Of a stretch of 64,000 nucleotides of DNA, positions 7,308 through 19,064 are shown piece after piece (the first letter of the stretch is position 1; each line of letters opens with the position of its first letter). The stretch is from Saprospiraceae bacterium (GTDB taxonomy: Bacteria; Bacteroidota; Bacteroidia; Chitinophagales; Saprospiraceae), in contig JADJNW010000003.1 of assembly GCA_016714085.1 (NCBI GenBank), positions 726,231-790,230 on the forward strand, in the 5' to 3' direction. A model generated the notes under the pieces. It had not been told where the DNA came from, ran no database searches, and worked only from the letters and a program-made list of their open reading frames with translations. A program made the translations under genes and the position numbers.

Positions 7308-10148
7308 TTGATTGCAAAGCATAGATATCATATCTTAAATGTTCTATTTTGTTTATTTTTTCCGATTGTTGCGTTGTTCGCTCAACCCTATCATTTTAGT
7401 CCCATATACCAAGAGTTTTATACCCAAGACAATGGCTTCCCCAATCTTTGCATTACAAATATTTGGCAAGACCATAATGGTAAATTGTGGATGCAACTTT
7501 GCAGGAAGATAAAATTATCACCCTAGACGGTTACCAAATGCGCTATTGGAATGTGCCCAGCCAATACGGCAAGCACTTTTGGAAGGCATAAGCGATGAAG
7601 GTATCCTTTACGGATATACCATGGAACCGACAACCGATTCCATTCAATTATTCTCTTATAACACTATAAATAGACAAAAACACCTGCTGTCTTTTCCAAG
7701 AAAAGATAATGCGGCCTCTAAAATATTCCTATTGCCATCGGATAAGCCCGATACGCTACTGGTAGTCAAAGTGACCACTGATGTAGTTAAAATCTACCAA
7801 TGGAACATCCATCAAAATAAATTGACTTTGCAAGCCGAAGTTCCCATCGTCACGTCCATCCACAAATCTTTGCTCGATAATCCCTATTATCGAATATACA
7901 AGCATGACAACCACTTGTTTATCTTTTTGTCAAATGGACAAGGACTCCCAATCGTCTATGATCTTAAAAGCAATGAAGTGGTAAAGACGCGGATGGGAAG
8001 TGACGTGCAAATGTTGAATGCTGACTTCAGCGTAGGGCTCTACAATCTACAAATCAATATCCTTTATCACAATGGCGCATTATTCTTATGTCATCCATTT
8101 TTGACCAATACGCTACTTCGCTTTGATAAAGTGCAACAATCTTGGCATCCCTATAAGTTGGGTAATCCGGGCGATCATCGTTTGAATATGTTCCAGGACG
8201 AGCGCGGTAATCTGCTCTGTATATATCGCAACGCCAAAGGAGAGCAGCGCGCACTATTGCAAGATACGTTGGGCGTACAACACGACTATACCGACGCTTT
8301 ACCTCGTGGGGTTAAACTCAATACACTCGCCAGTAGAGATTTCCGGCAACAAGTTTTAGTCGGGACACCGACTGGGCTTCATGCCATTGAAGTAAGCCAG
8401 GATTTAGGCATTCAAACCTTCTTCAAGGACGCTTCCCTGCGCTGGTTATTTGAAAATCCTCAACAATCATCGGTCGTCGCAGGCTTGCGCTCTGTCGGAT
8501 GGAAAAATATTTCCAGGCAAAATATAATATCTGATAATGAATTCCTTAATAATTGCGACCCAGCCATTGATATACCTTCTCATACGCTCGGTGACATCGT
8601 CAAAGACAGCGCTCAGCACTACTGGCGTGTATTTGAGCGGCGCTTATATCGCTATAATTTATCTCAAAATACCTGCAAATCTTATTTGCTCAATACATCG
8701 GATCAATTCCCTCCCAACAATCCTTTGGCTTATGTACCTGAACATAAAATAGCGCTCGGACATCAAGCATCAGGTAAGCTCTATTTTTTTGATATTGCCA
8801 CCGAGACGCTCTCTACGTATCAGGAAAACGGATCAACCAAAATATTTCTGGGGCATCCCCGACAAATCAAACAAAGTTCCGAAGGCAATTTATTGGTAGC
8901 TACGCTCAATGGTTGGTACGAAGTGGACTACCGCAACCAAACCAGCACGCTCCACCACGAAGGCACCGAAATTATCTCCATTTTTGAAGACTCCCAGCAA
9001 CGTATCTGGTTGGGAACGGCAGAAAATGGCTTGTACATCTACCATATTGACAAAGACAGCACCCAAATCGTCAATACCACTTCCGGTTTAGCCAACAACA
9101 CCGTCGTTAGCGTCCTGGAAGACGACGATGGCATGTTTTGGGTAGGAACGTACACTGGATTATCATTAGTCTCGAAAGATGGCGAAGTCATCACCAACTT
9201 CTACACCCAGCATGGCTTAAGCAGCAATGAATTCAACCGCTTTTCCGCGTTAAAGGCAAGCGACGGCAGGCTTTGGTTCGGTACCATCAAAGGATTGAAT
9301 GCTTTCGATCCTGCATTTGTTAAACAGCAATTATTCTGTGAAACTGCACCCCACATTTTTCTGACCGAAGCAACTTGGTTCGATGACACAGTGGGCAAAG
9401 AAGTGGTGCAACAAACCGATCTATATGCATTGCAGGGCATTACCCTTTCCCCCTGGCATCGCTATTTGTCGCTGCGTTTTGCCGTATCTAGCTACGTAAA
9501 GCCCCAGGAAAATGAATACGCCTACAAAATCGAAGGCATCCACAACGATTGGGAAGCACTCGGCGAACATCCTTTTTTAGATTTAAACAATCTCCCCATC
9601 GGCACTTACGATTCGCTGATCCGTGGTGCCAACTACAAAAACCGATGGACGGAAAATACCATCCGACTGACCATCGAAGTGCGCCCTTTTTTCTTCCAAA
9701 CTTTGTGGTTTCGACTAAGCATTGCATTGTTGATAATCATTGCGCTTTACTTCATCATTCATAAACGCTGGCAAAAGAAAGTTTCCGTAGCAGTTGAAAA
9801 TACATTCAATGAACTTCCCCCAACAAAACTACCTTTGCTCCAGCAAGTCCAGCAATTTATTGAGCGCAATATCCAGCAGGAAAACCTCAGCGTACAAAAT
9901 ATTTGCGATGCTTTAAATATCAGCCGCACCAAACTCCACAATGAAATAAAAAAACAAACCGGGTTTTCGACTACCCGCTACATTCGGCGCGTGCGTCTGG
10001 AGCGCGCCAAAACGCTCTTGAAACCACCGATCTTACCGTTGCTGAAGTCGCCCACCAGGTCGGCTACAAGTATCCAAAGTATTTCTCGCGGTTATTCTCA
10101 GAAGAATTTGGCAAGTCACCCAGCGATGCACGTAAGTCGGGGCAGTAG
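7308..10148 (+). pseudogene. propeller / Y_Y_Y / AraC sensor-regulator, three frame breaks
   Basis: One gene of about 945 residues spread over three frames. It has a signal peptide (FPIVALFAQ), then a two-component-regulator propeller domain (repeats such as IWQDHNGKLW, IFEDSQQRIWLGT, VLEDDDGMFWVGT, ASDGRLWFGTIKGLNAFDP), then a Y_Y_Y domain (YAYKIEGIHNDW), one membrane helix (WFRLSIALLIIIALYFII) and a C-terminal AraC helix-turn-helix (ENLSVQNICDALNISRTKLH). This is the SusR/HTCS plan without kinase and receiver: a periplasmic ligand sensor tied directly to DNA binding, usually for polysaccharide use. Breaks: G missing near 7489-7490, T missing in 7577-7580, one base missing near 10020; after that the family sequence continues as TVAEVAHQVGYKYPKYFSRL and ends at TAG 10146. 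It precedes two large secreted proteins that it might control. Confidence 0.8.
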
Positions 10149-10339
10149 CATAGAAAAGCCTGGATCGTTTTCCAATTTTTGAGCTCATTTAGAATGTACT
10201 TTACGTACAAAGAACTACAAGATATGTAATGTCTTATCGAGGATTATGCTGAGATGTAAAAGAATGATGTAGTTTAGAATTGTTTTCATGTAAATAAAAG
10301 CCTTTTTCTTTCGTCATTTGATACCATACTGTAATGTAT
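10149..10339. other. intergenic, no gene seen
   Basis: AT-rich spacer after the regulator; stops in all frames; no recognisable promoter or hairpin before the dyad array that begins near 10340. Confidence 0.5.
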
Positions 10340-10622
10340 TGATGTATTGAAGTCAACATATGATTTTTCGTCGTCCACATTTGATTTTTGTCTTCGACAT
10401 ATCATGTTACGTCGTCCACATATCATTATTCGTTTTACTCACCTGGCTTTCTGGCATGAAAAATACCTTTTCCGACCTCGGAAAGTGAAAAAACGATATC
10501 GATATATGATATGTACATATCAAAAAATGAATAAAGCATATCATAATCTCAGTTGTTGACGACGACAAATGATATGTTGACAACGAAATATCATGTGACG
10601 ACAACGAAATATCAAATGTTTT
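10340..10622. repeat. intergenic dyad array of ~21-nt modules
   Basis: The left half holds modules such as GTCTTCGACATATCATGTTAC and GTCGTCCACATATCATTATTC in tandem. The right half (from about 10553) holds the same words in reverse complement (GACGACGACAAATGATAT, GTTGACAACGAAATATCAT). The two halves together make a long imperfect inverted repeat around a spacer of about 100 nt. Not coding in any convincing frame. Same ~21-nt spacing as the arrays at 18.5, 27.9 and 62.6 kb although the sequence is different. Confidence 0.65.
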
Positions 10623-10816
10623 TGACGCCAACAAGGTTATTGATGCCGATAATGCCATTTCTTTTAACGAAAAAGTAAATTGGAATATCCTGAACCAAAA
10701 ATTATTTCCCATTAAAACCTGAGTTATCCCAGAACTTTAAAAAACACTTTACGAAAAGAAAAATACCTCACCGAATAGCAATTTGGTCAGAATTCGATCA
10801 TGCCTACCCCATTTGT

Positions 10817-10850
10817 GAACAATAGTGAACCATTTTGAACAATAGTGAAC
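10817..10850 (+). promoter_or_regulatory. four GAAC half-sites at exact 10-nt spacing (candidate operator)
   Basis: GAACAATAGTGAAC occurs at 10817-10830 and again at 10837-10850, so GAAC starts at 10817, 10827, 10837 and 10847, all on one DNA face. It lies 15 nt upstream of a candidate promoter (10865-10891), the place expected for an activator bound to direct repeats. Confidence 0.45.
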
Positions 10851-10864
10851 CTACAAAATCGGGC

Positions 10865-10891
10865 TTGTGGTCTTGTTCTTCCGTAATTTTG
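10865..10891 (+). promoter_or_regulatory. candidate promoter for the secreted repeat protein at 10954
   Basis: TTG at 10865-10867 and TAATTTTG (TAnnTTTG) at 10884-10891, spacer 16 nt, leaving a leader of about 55 nt before ATG 10954. Confidence 0.45.
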
Positions 10892-10953
10892 AGCAGGAAA
10901 AAAGTACAATAAATTGATACAAGACCTAAGAGACAAATTATAACAAGACGACC

Positions 10954-13900
10954 ATGAAAAAAATAGTACATGTGTGGGCGGTGCTGCTCTGTACTGCGTT
11001 CGCTTACCCACAACTTTCTGCACAGGATTACTTATTGGAATTTATCGAAACGCCCACGGGCTATGATGATCCGAACCGTGGGTATCAAGGAGATCCTATT
11101 ATTTATGATGGAAAGTTGTATTTGCGATATGCTGATAATAGCGGAAATAGACAGCTCTTCGTCTGGGACGGTGCAACGCTCACACCCATACCAAGTCCGT
11201 CGGGCTATGATGACCCTAATCATGGTTATATAGGCAATCCGATTATCTATGACGGGAAACTATACCTGCGCTACGAAGACAATAATGGCAACTATGATCT
11301 ATTCTCCTGGAATGGTACAACCCTCACGCCTATACCAAGTCCAATGGACTATGAAGACAATGGCTACGAGGGGGAGCCTATTATCTACAATGACAAACTG
11401 TACCTACGCTATAGACATAATGATTTTCATGTCGATTTAATGGCGTGGGATGGCAGTACCCTCACGCCTATACCAAGCCCAATGGGCTATGAAAGCAATG
11501 GCTACGAAGGTAACCCGATTATCTATGATGGTAAATTATATCTACGCTATTGGTATAATGATTTTCATTACGATTTAATGGCGTGGGACGGCACTACGCT
11601 GACATCCATTCCCAGCCCGATGGGATACGATAGTAATAGCCATGGTTACTATGCCAATCCTATCGTATTTGATGGCAAATTATATCTACGCTATTGGCAT
11701 AATGCTGGTCAATACGATCTGATGGCGTGGGACGGCAGTACCCTTACCCCTATACCCACCCCCGCAGGATATGATGGTTCTAATAAGGGCTATAATATTT
11801 AGGCAATGATAATAATTCCGATTTATTCTCCTGGAATGGCAGTACCCTCACCCCTATTCCCAGCCCTGCGGGATATGATATGCACCCATTTAGTAATGGC
11901 TATTTGGGTAAGCCAATTGTTTATGATGGTAAACTGCATCTCCGATACTCAGACAATGGTCGCAATTCTGATTTGATGATTTGGGATGGCAGCATGTTTA
12001 CCCCTATTGAGAGCCCAATGGGCTATGAAAATAGTTTAAGAGGCTATTTTAGTTCTACTAGTATTCCTTTTATTTTTAATGGGAAATTGTATCTACAGTA
12101 TCGGGATAATAGTAGCAACGAAGACTTATTCGTTTGGAATGGTAGCACGCTTACGCCGATTCCCAGTCCGTCAGGTTATGATACCGATGGCGGCTATTCT
12201 GGGAATCCGATTATCTACAATGGAGCGTTATACTTGCACTATGAAAACAACAATGAAACTGGTGTACTCGCCAAGCTCCTCACTTGCGAGAGCCCCGGCT
12301 CGACTGTCACCGTCACCACCACCGATGATGTAGTGGATGGCGATGTTTCTTCTATTGCCAATCTCATCGCTACCCCTGGCGCAGACGGTTTTATCAGCTT
12401 ACGCGAAGCCATCTCTGCTGCCAACAATACCCCCGGCGCCGATGAAATCCTTTTTGATCCTAGTACCGACGGTACGCCTTTTGTGCTTGACATTGGCTCC
12501 AGCAACGAAGATATCAACGCCGACGGCGACCTCGACATTACTGGCTGTGGGGGCTTGACCATCACCGGCAATGGCGCTACCAATACCATCATCGATGGCA
12601 ATATGACCGAGCGGGTATTCCATCATCGAGAAGGGAACCTGACCATCAGCGGCGTGACGGTACAAAATGGGAATGCCGATGAATCAGGTGGCGGCTTGCG
12701 CAGTTCAAAGTTGGAATCAATGGTAAATCTTAGCAATTGCATTTTTGATTCTAACACTGCTACGGAAAGCGGGGGTGGTGCCGCTTTTTTCGGTTCAAGA
12801 GAGAAGGTATTTATTATGAATTGTCAATTTACCAATAACCAAGCGACAGATAGCGGAGGCGCAATTTATACCTCTAAAACCGAAGGGGAAGTCACTATAT
12901 CCAATAGCCAATTTATCAATAATAAAGCTGAAGATACTGGTGGTATCGATTTACAAGGAACAAGAGAGGTGATGTATCTCACGAATAGTACTATCGCCAA
13001 TAATATGGCTACTGATGGTTATGGTGGTGGAATGTCCGTTGATGGGGTTGGCGCCAAACTCTTTATGAACGGTACGACTCTTTCCGGCAATATGGCAACT
13101 ACCTACGGCGGTGGCATCGCTGTTAGAGGTTTTAGTACCGAGTCCATGCTCACCAATATGACGATTTCCGGTAACCGAGCCAATACGAATGGCGGAGGAT
13201 TGGCAGCACTCACTTCTTCCAATATAATGATCAACTTAAACTTTGTGACCATCACCGAAAATATTGCTGATGATGATAATAATGACGATGGTAACGGTGG
13301 CGGTATCTATATTGAAAATAGCAGCACCAATAACATCAATATTCAAAACTCCATCCTACAGGGCAATGCTGATAAAAGCACACCGTCCAGTGATGACTGT
13401 GCGACTGCCGGTAGCAGCACAATTACAAGTTTAGGCGGCAATGTCTTCGGCGATAACACGGGCTGCTCTCCTGGTATGAATGATACGACCGATGATGCAG
13501 ATTTGTTGCCTTTAGCTGACAACGGCGGCTTCACCCAAACCCATGCATTAGGTTGCAATAGTGCTGCAATCGACTTTGCCGTTTGCGGCGATGTGGATAT
13601 AGACCAACGCGGCGAAGCCCGCAACGATGGTGCTTGCGATGCCGGGGCATTTGAAGCATATCAAAGCTCAGGAGTTCCCATCACCGTCACTACCAATAAT
13701 GATGTCGTAGATGGCGACATCACTTCCATTGCCAACCTTATCGCTACACCAGGCGCGGACGGCTTTATCAGCTTGCGCGAAGCCATCTCCGCAGCTAACA
13801 ACACCCTCGGCGCGGATGAAATTGTATTCGACCCTATTACCAATGGTACCCCCTTGTGCTGGACATTGGCTCCACCAATGAAGATGCCAATGCCGATGGC

Positions 13901-14944
13901 GACCTCGACATCACTGGCTGCGCGGGCTCGACCATCACGGGCAACGGACCGACCAATACTATCATCGATGGCAATATGACCGAGCGGGTATTCCATCACC
14001 TGGTGGGCGACCTGACCATTAGCGGTGTGACCGTGCGAAATGGTAATGCCATTGGCGGTAATTTATTCCCTGAAAATGGCGGTGGTGGCATTGTGAGTGA
14101 TGCGCAAGATGCTACGGTTACGTTATCCGATTGCACTTTTGACTTAAACGAGAGCGATGATACCGGTGGAGCAGCTCTCTTTTTACCTTCAGTTGATGAA
14201 GTTATCATTACGGATTGTTTGTTTATGAATAATAAAGCAGCCAACCAAGGAGGCGCTATATATAGTATCGCTTCGACTATTTCTATCCTCCGGACGGTAT
14301 TCACAACAAACGAGTCGGTATCTTCAAATGGGGGCGCTATTGCGCATCAAAAAACATTGAATTGCACCAACTGTGTTTTTTATAATAACAAAGCGCCCAA
14401 CGGCGATGGTGGCGCGATTCGGACTGCAGGAGGGCTGCTAAATCTAATTAATTCGACGCTTACCGCTAATATGGCTGGCGATGATGGTGGAGCGATCAAT
14501 ATTGGCGGCTCTGATGCAAATATCTACAATTCCATTCTGTGGAATAATTCCCCATACGAGGTGCACCACGTCGTTGCAGACGCAGATAAAACGTTGACGA
14601 TTGCCAACAGCATTTTGCAGGGCGGTATCGGCGCTGTGGTAGCACAAACCATCATGTTTGCTAATCCCATCGTCGTTGATGGTGGTGGCAATAAAGACGT
14701 CGATCCTAATTTCGTCAACGCCAATGACCCGGATGGCGCAGACAATGAATGGCGCACTGCGGATGATGACTTGGTACTGAGTGACGGTTCTCCCGCGATT
14801 GATATGGGGAATAACAGTTTTATCAACGAAATGATAGACATCATAAAAAATTTACGCATTGCCGCAGGTATGGTGGACATGGGCGCATACGAATTTGGCT
14901 CCGGCTGCACAAGTTGCGGCACGTTTCCGTGGAAGGGGAATTAA
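10954..14944 (+). pseudogene. large secreted protein: ~45-aa propeller-like repeats + two CSLREA/beta-helix units; two frame breaks
   Basis: Signal peptide (residues 1-23, LSAQ). Then about nine repeats of 40-46 residues with the core GNPIIYDGKLYLRY and LMAWDGSTLTPIPSPMGY, likely propeller blades. Then a CSLREA-type segment (GFISLREAISAANNT, DGDLDITG, NTIIDGN) leading into a parallel beta-helix with GGG-rich rungs (SGGGAAF, YGGGIAV), and a second copy of the same CSLREA/beta-helix unit from about 13680. It ends with CGTFPWKGN. Break 1 near 11803: a blade lacks about 12 residues (after LGN) and the frame shifts, as expected from slippage in tandem repeats. Break 2: one T missing at 13854-13855. 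Undisturbed length would be about 1340 residues. Secreted or surface adhesin/structural role is inference; no type IX sorting domain is seen at the end. Confidence 0.78.
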
Positions 14945-15003
14945 GTAATTGGAAACCAGTGTATCATCATGATGAGGGGGTACGCAACTAACAAATTACG
15001 ACC

Positions 15004-18000
15004 ATGAAAAACATTTCTCTTGTACTCTTTGCCTGCCTGCTTGTACTCACTTGGCAAGTAATGCACGCCCAGATATGCCAGGACGTTCCGGCTTTCACCC
15101 CCCTACCATCAGCACCGCAGCGGATGGCGCTTATTCCGTTTATGCGGCGGATGTGGACGGGGATGGGGATGTGGATGTGTTGTCCGCTTCTTTTTGACGA
15201 CAAAATTGCCTGGTACGCCAATGATGGGTCGGGCAATTTTGGCACCCAACTGGTCATCAGCACCGCAGCGGATGCCGCTTATTCCATTTATGCGGCGGAT
15301 GTGGACGGGGATGGGGATGTGGATGTGTTGTCCGCTTCTTTTAATGACGACAAAATTGCCTGGTATGCCAATGACGGGTCGGGCAATTTTGGCACCCAAC
15401 AGGTCATCAGCACCGCAGCGAATGGCGCTCGTTCCGTTTATGCGGTGGATGTGGACGGGGATGGGGATGTGGATGTCTTGTCCGCTTCTTTTAATGACGA
15501 CAAAATTGCCTGGTATGCCAATGACGGGTCGGGCAATTTTGGCACCCAACAGGTCATCAGCACCGCAGCGAATGGCGCTATTTCCGTTTATGCGGTGGAT
15601 GTGGACGGGGATGGGGATGGGGATGTCTTGTCCGCTTCTCAAAATGACAACAAAATTGCCTGGTATGCCAATGACGGGTCGGGCAATTTTGGCACCCAAC
15701 AGGTCATCAGCACCGCAGCGAGTGGCGCTCAATCCGTTTATGCGGCGGATGTGGACGGGGATGGGGATGGGGATGTCTTGTCTGCTTCTGTTAGTGATGA
15801 CAAAATCGCCTGGTATGAAAATGACGGGTCGGGCAATTTTGGCACCCAACAGGTTATCAGCACCGCAGCGAATGGTGCTGTTTCCGTTTATGCGGCAGAT
15901 GTGGACGGAGATGGGGATGGGGATGTCTTGTCCGCTTCTTTTAATGACGACAAAATTGCCTGGCACGAAAATGATGGTAATCAGAACTTTACGGCGCATA
16001 CTATCACCACCGCCGCTAATGGCGCTCAATCTGTCTATGCCTTAGATGTGGACGGGGATGGGGATGTGGATGTCTTGTCCACTTCTTTTGATGATAACAA
16101 AATCGCCTGGTATGAGAACACCTGTACCCACTGTGAGAATACAACCTTTACCGAGCAGGCACCAGCCATCACCACTGCTGCTAATGGCCCTCGTTCCGTC
16201 TATGCGGTAGATGTGGACGGGGATGGGGATGTAGATATCTTGTCCGCTTCTGAAAATGACGACAAATTGCCTGGTACGAAAACGATGGCGTTCAGAATTT
16301 TACCGCCCATACCATCTCCACTTCGGCGGATTTCGCTACTTCGGTGTATGCTATAGATGTGGACGGGGATGGGGATGTAGATGTCTTATCTGCTAATGGC
16401 TTCAATATCGCCTGGTATGAAAATGATGGGAGCGAGAACTTTACCACGCATACCATCACCACTTTTGCTGCTGGCGCTGCTTCTGTGTATGCCTTGGATA
16501 TGGACGGCGATGGCGATGTGGATGTGTTGTCCGCTTCTACCAATGAAAGCAAAATTGCCTGGTATGAAAACGACGGCAATCAGAGCTTTACGGCGCATAC
16601 CATCTCATCCGTAGCGGGTTACGCTCAATCTGTGTATGCTTTGGATGTGGACGGCGATGGTGATGTGGATGTCTTGTCTGCTTCTCCAAGTGACGACAAA
16701 ATCGATTGGTATGAAAATAACGGCAATCAGAGCTTTACGGCACATACCATCACCTCTTCGGCTGCTGGCGCTCAATCTGTGTATGCTTTGGATGTGGACG
16801 GCGATGGTGATGTGGATGTCTTATCCGCTTCCTTTAATAACGACAAAATAGCCTGGTATGAAAACGACGGCAATCAGAATTTTACGGCGCGTACTATCAC
16901 CACTTCGGCGGATGGCGCTACTTCGGTGTATGCATTGGATGTGGATGGCGATGGGGATGTGGATGTCTTGTCCGCTTCTCCTCTAGACGACAAAATCGAT
17001 TGGTATGAAAATGATGGGTCTGAGAATTTTACAGCACATACCATCACTACCACTGCTGATTTTGCTGTATCTGTGTATGCGTTGGATGTGGACGGCGATG
17101 GCGACGTGGATGTTTTGTCCGCTTCTTTTGGTGACGACAAAATCGCCTGGTATGAGAATACTTGCGTCACCTGTACAGCAGCCCTCAGCGGCGATGCTAC
17201 TATCTGTACGGGCGGCACAGCTAATCTGGTAGTAACGGTCACCGACGGAATGGGTGACTACACCGTTGCCATTGACAACAACGGCGATATGACTGCCGAC
17301 ATCACCGTTAATGATTATAATAGTGGTGAGAATATTCCGGTCATGCCTGGTACTACGACTACTTATACTTTACTTTCCGTCATCGATAATGGCAATGGTA
17401 ATGCAATATGTGAAGTGAGCGGTACGGCTACGGTTACCATCAACGACGCGGATGGCGGTGCGATTGGCAGCGACCAAACGATATGTTCCGGTGGCGATCC
17501 CACTGCTTTCACTTCCGAAACCGATGGCTCAGGAAGCGCGACATTATTTATCGTTGGGAATGAGTACCACCGATTGTAATAGCGGATTTTCCGAAATTCC
17601 CGATAGCGATAGCGAAACCTACAGTCCAGGTGCTGTGACGCAAACCACTTACTTCCGTCGAATCACCATTTCTACCTTGAACGATGTGCCTTGCGAAGCC
17701 ATCAGCAACTGTGTGACAGTAACAGTTAATGATGTCACCGCAGGTGCGATCGGCAACGACCAAACGATCTGCTCCGGCGCTACACCACAAGCTTTCACTT
17801 CCGAAACCGATGGCTCAGGAAGCGGCGACATCTCTTATCGCTGGGAGATGAGTACGACCGATTGCAATAGCGGCTTTTCCGAAATTCCTGATAGCGATAG
17901 CGAAACCTACAGTCCAGGTGCTGTGACGCAAACCACTTACTTCCGTCGGGTCACCATTTCTACCTTGAACGATGTGCCTTGCGAAGCCATCAGCAATTGT

Positions 18001-18351
18001 GTGATCGTGACCATCAACAACAGTGCCGCAGGTGTCATCGGTAGCGACCAAACGGTGTGCATTACCAAAACACCCGCCCCCTTCACCGAAGTAGAAGCAG
18101 CAAGCGGCGATGGCGACATATCTTATCGCTGGGAAATGAGTACCGAAGGTTGCAATGGAAGCTTTGAAGTCATTGACGGAGCTACGGATGCAATCTACGC
18201 ATTGAACGAACCCTTGAGCGAAACGACCTTTTTCCGAAGAGTAGCGATTTCGACTTTGAACGATATAACTTGTGAAGCCATTAGTAATTGTATTACTGTG
18301 GAAGTAAAAAATGTCGATTGCGGCACCTTCCCCTGGAGTGGGAATGAATAA
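15004..18351 (+). pseudogene. large secreted FG-GAP/VCBS and PKD-like repeat protein; several frame breaks
   Basis: Signal peptide (residues 1-22, QVMHAQ), then about 14 FG-GAP/VCBS repeats of about 50 residues with the calcium-site core DVDGDGDVDVLSAS and KIAWYENDG. From about 17160 come Ig/PKD-like domains (GSDQTICSG, YRWEMSTTDCNSGF, TTYFRR) to a terminal CGTFPWSGNE. Frame breaks that repair to one protein of about 1115 residues: one C missing in the C6 run at 15099-15104; an extra T (or two bases missing) at 15197-15201; one A missing at 16264-16266; two bases missing between 17541 and 17560. Five repeats between 15240 and 15960 are almost identical DNA with a 150-nt period. Follows the previous secreted gene by 59 nt and both starts share ACGACCATGAAAAA, so one operon is likely. 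Confidence 0.78.
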
Positions 18352-18357
18352 AGGCGT

Positions 18358-18418
18358 AGAGGCGTAAGGCTTAGAGGTGAGCAGCCTAGTCTATACACCC
18401 TAAAGCCTTTACGCCTCT
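18358..18418. repeat. imperfect inverted repeat behind the secreted gene
   Basis: AGAGGCGTAAGGCTTA (18358-18373) pairs with TAAAGCCTTTACGCCTCT (18401-18418) with two one-base bulges. Arms contain the word GGCGTA in repeated form. Confidence 0.6.
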
Positions 18419-18451
18419 AAACCATAAAAAACTTTTTGGGTAAACACTTCC

Positions 18452-18494
18452 TACAGGCTGCTACGTACATGCGTGGTGGCCTTTTTTATTTTTT
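18452..18494 (+). terminator. terminator of the secreted-protein operon
   Basis: AGGCTGCTACG pairs imperfectly with CGTGGTGGCCT and is followed directly by a T-rich tract (TTTTTTATTTTTT). About 100 nt after the stop at 18351. Confidence 0.6.
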
Positions 18495-18539
18495 AAAAAT
18501 CCAGCCAACTTATCTTTAAAGGTAACTTACTGAACCCCA

Positions 18540-18850
18540 ATAGCATCTTTGTTGAACCCTTGGAGGTTCTCCATTGAACCCTAATAGCATGAAGCAAGAA
18601 CCTCTATAGCATCTTTGTTGAACCCTCAGAGGTTCTTCACTGAATCTCAATAGCATGAAGCAAGAACCTCTATAGCATCTTTGTTGAACCTATGGAGGTT
18701 CTCCTAAGAACCCTAATAGCATGAAGCAAGAACCTCTATAGCATCTTTATTGAACCCTCAGAGGTTCTTCATTGAACCCCAATAGCATGAAGCAAGAACC
18801 TCTATAGCATCTTTGTTGAACCCTCGGAGGTTCTTCACTGAACCTATCTA
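18540..18850. repeat. 66-nt tandem repeat (3 x 22 nt), ~4.5 copies, with internal hairpin
   Basis: The word GAAGCAAG occurs at 18591, 18657, 18723 and 18789, an exact 66-nt period. Each period splits into three 22-nt modules (TAGCATGAAGCAAGAACC.., TAGCATCTTTGTTGAACC.., GAGGTTCTTCACTGAACC..). AGAACCTCT and AGAGGTTCT inside each period form a 9-bp stem. Stops in all frames. It lies between two convergent transcription units. Confidence 0.85.
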
Positions 18851-18924
18851 GTATCTTTGAGTATGGAAAGCGCTTATGGCGTGTACCTTTCCTGCTTATT
18901 TGACGACAATATATTTTCCCACAA

Positions 18925-18956
18925 TAAAAAAGCCGGAAGCCTCCTCAGCCTCCGGC
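18925..18956 (-). terminator. terminator of the efflux operon (minus strand)
   Basis: Read on the minus strand: GCCGGA (18951-18956 region) pairs with TCCGGC (18932-18937 region), followed by TTTTTT. It lies about 110 nt past the RND stop at 19065. Confidence 0.7.
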
Positions 18957-18991
18957 ACGAGAAAATGCGGATAGTATTTTTTGTTGGAAGG

Positions 18992-19060
18992 ATGGAATAT
19001 TGGAATATTGGAGTGTTGGAATGCCCGGTATTCCAAATTTCCCACATTCCAATATTCCAT
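18992..19060. repeat. inverted repeat with perfect 15-bp arms
   Basis: ATGGAATATTGGAAT (18992-19006) and ATTCCAATATTCCAT (19046-19060) are exact reverse complements. The arm repeats the word GGAATATT. It lies right behind the RND gene. Confidence 0.75.
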
Positions 19061-19064
19061 TTGT

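Noticed and set aside
10347..10712. Short open frames inside the 10.3-kb dyad array
   Set aside because: Low-complexity translations with no start context; explained by the repeat.
15109..16029. Long minus-strand frame across the FG-GAP repeats
   Set aside because: It is a by-product of the 150-nt period (a multiple of three); the plus strand encodes a clear calcium-site repeat protein.
10954..18351. Type IX secretion C-terminal sorting domain on the two large secreted proteins
   Set aside because: Neither end has the conserved beta-sandwich domain with G-x-Y and K-x-V-K motifs; only the short CGTFPWxGN tail is shared.
18540..18850. Possible CRISPR array (regular 66-nt spacing)
   Set aside because: All three 22-nt parts of the period are conserved, so there are no variable spacers.
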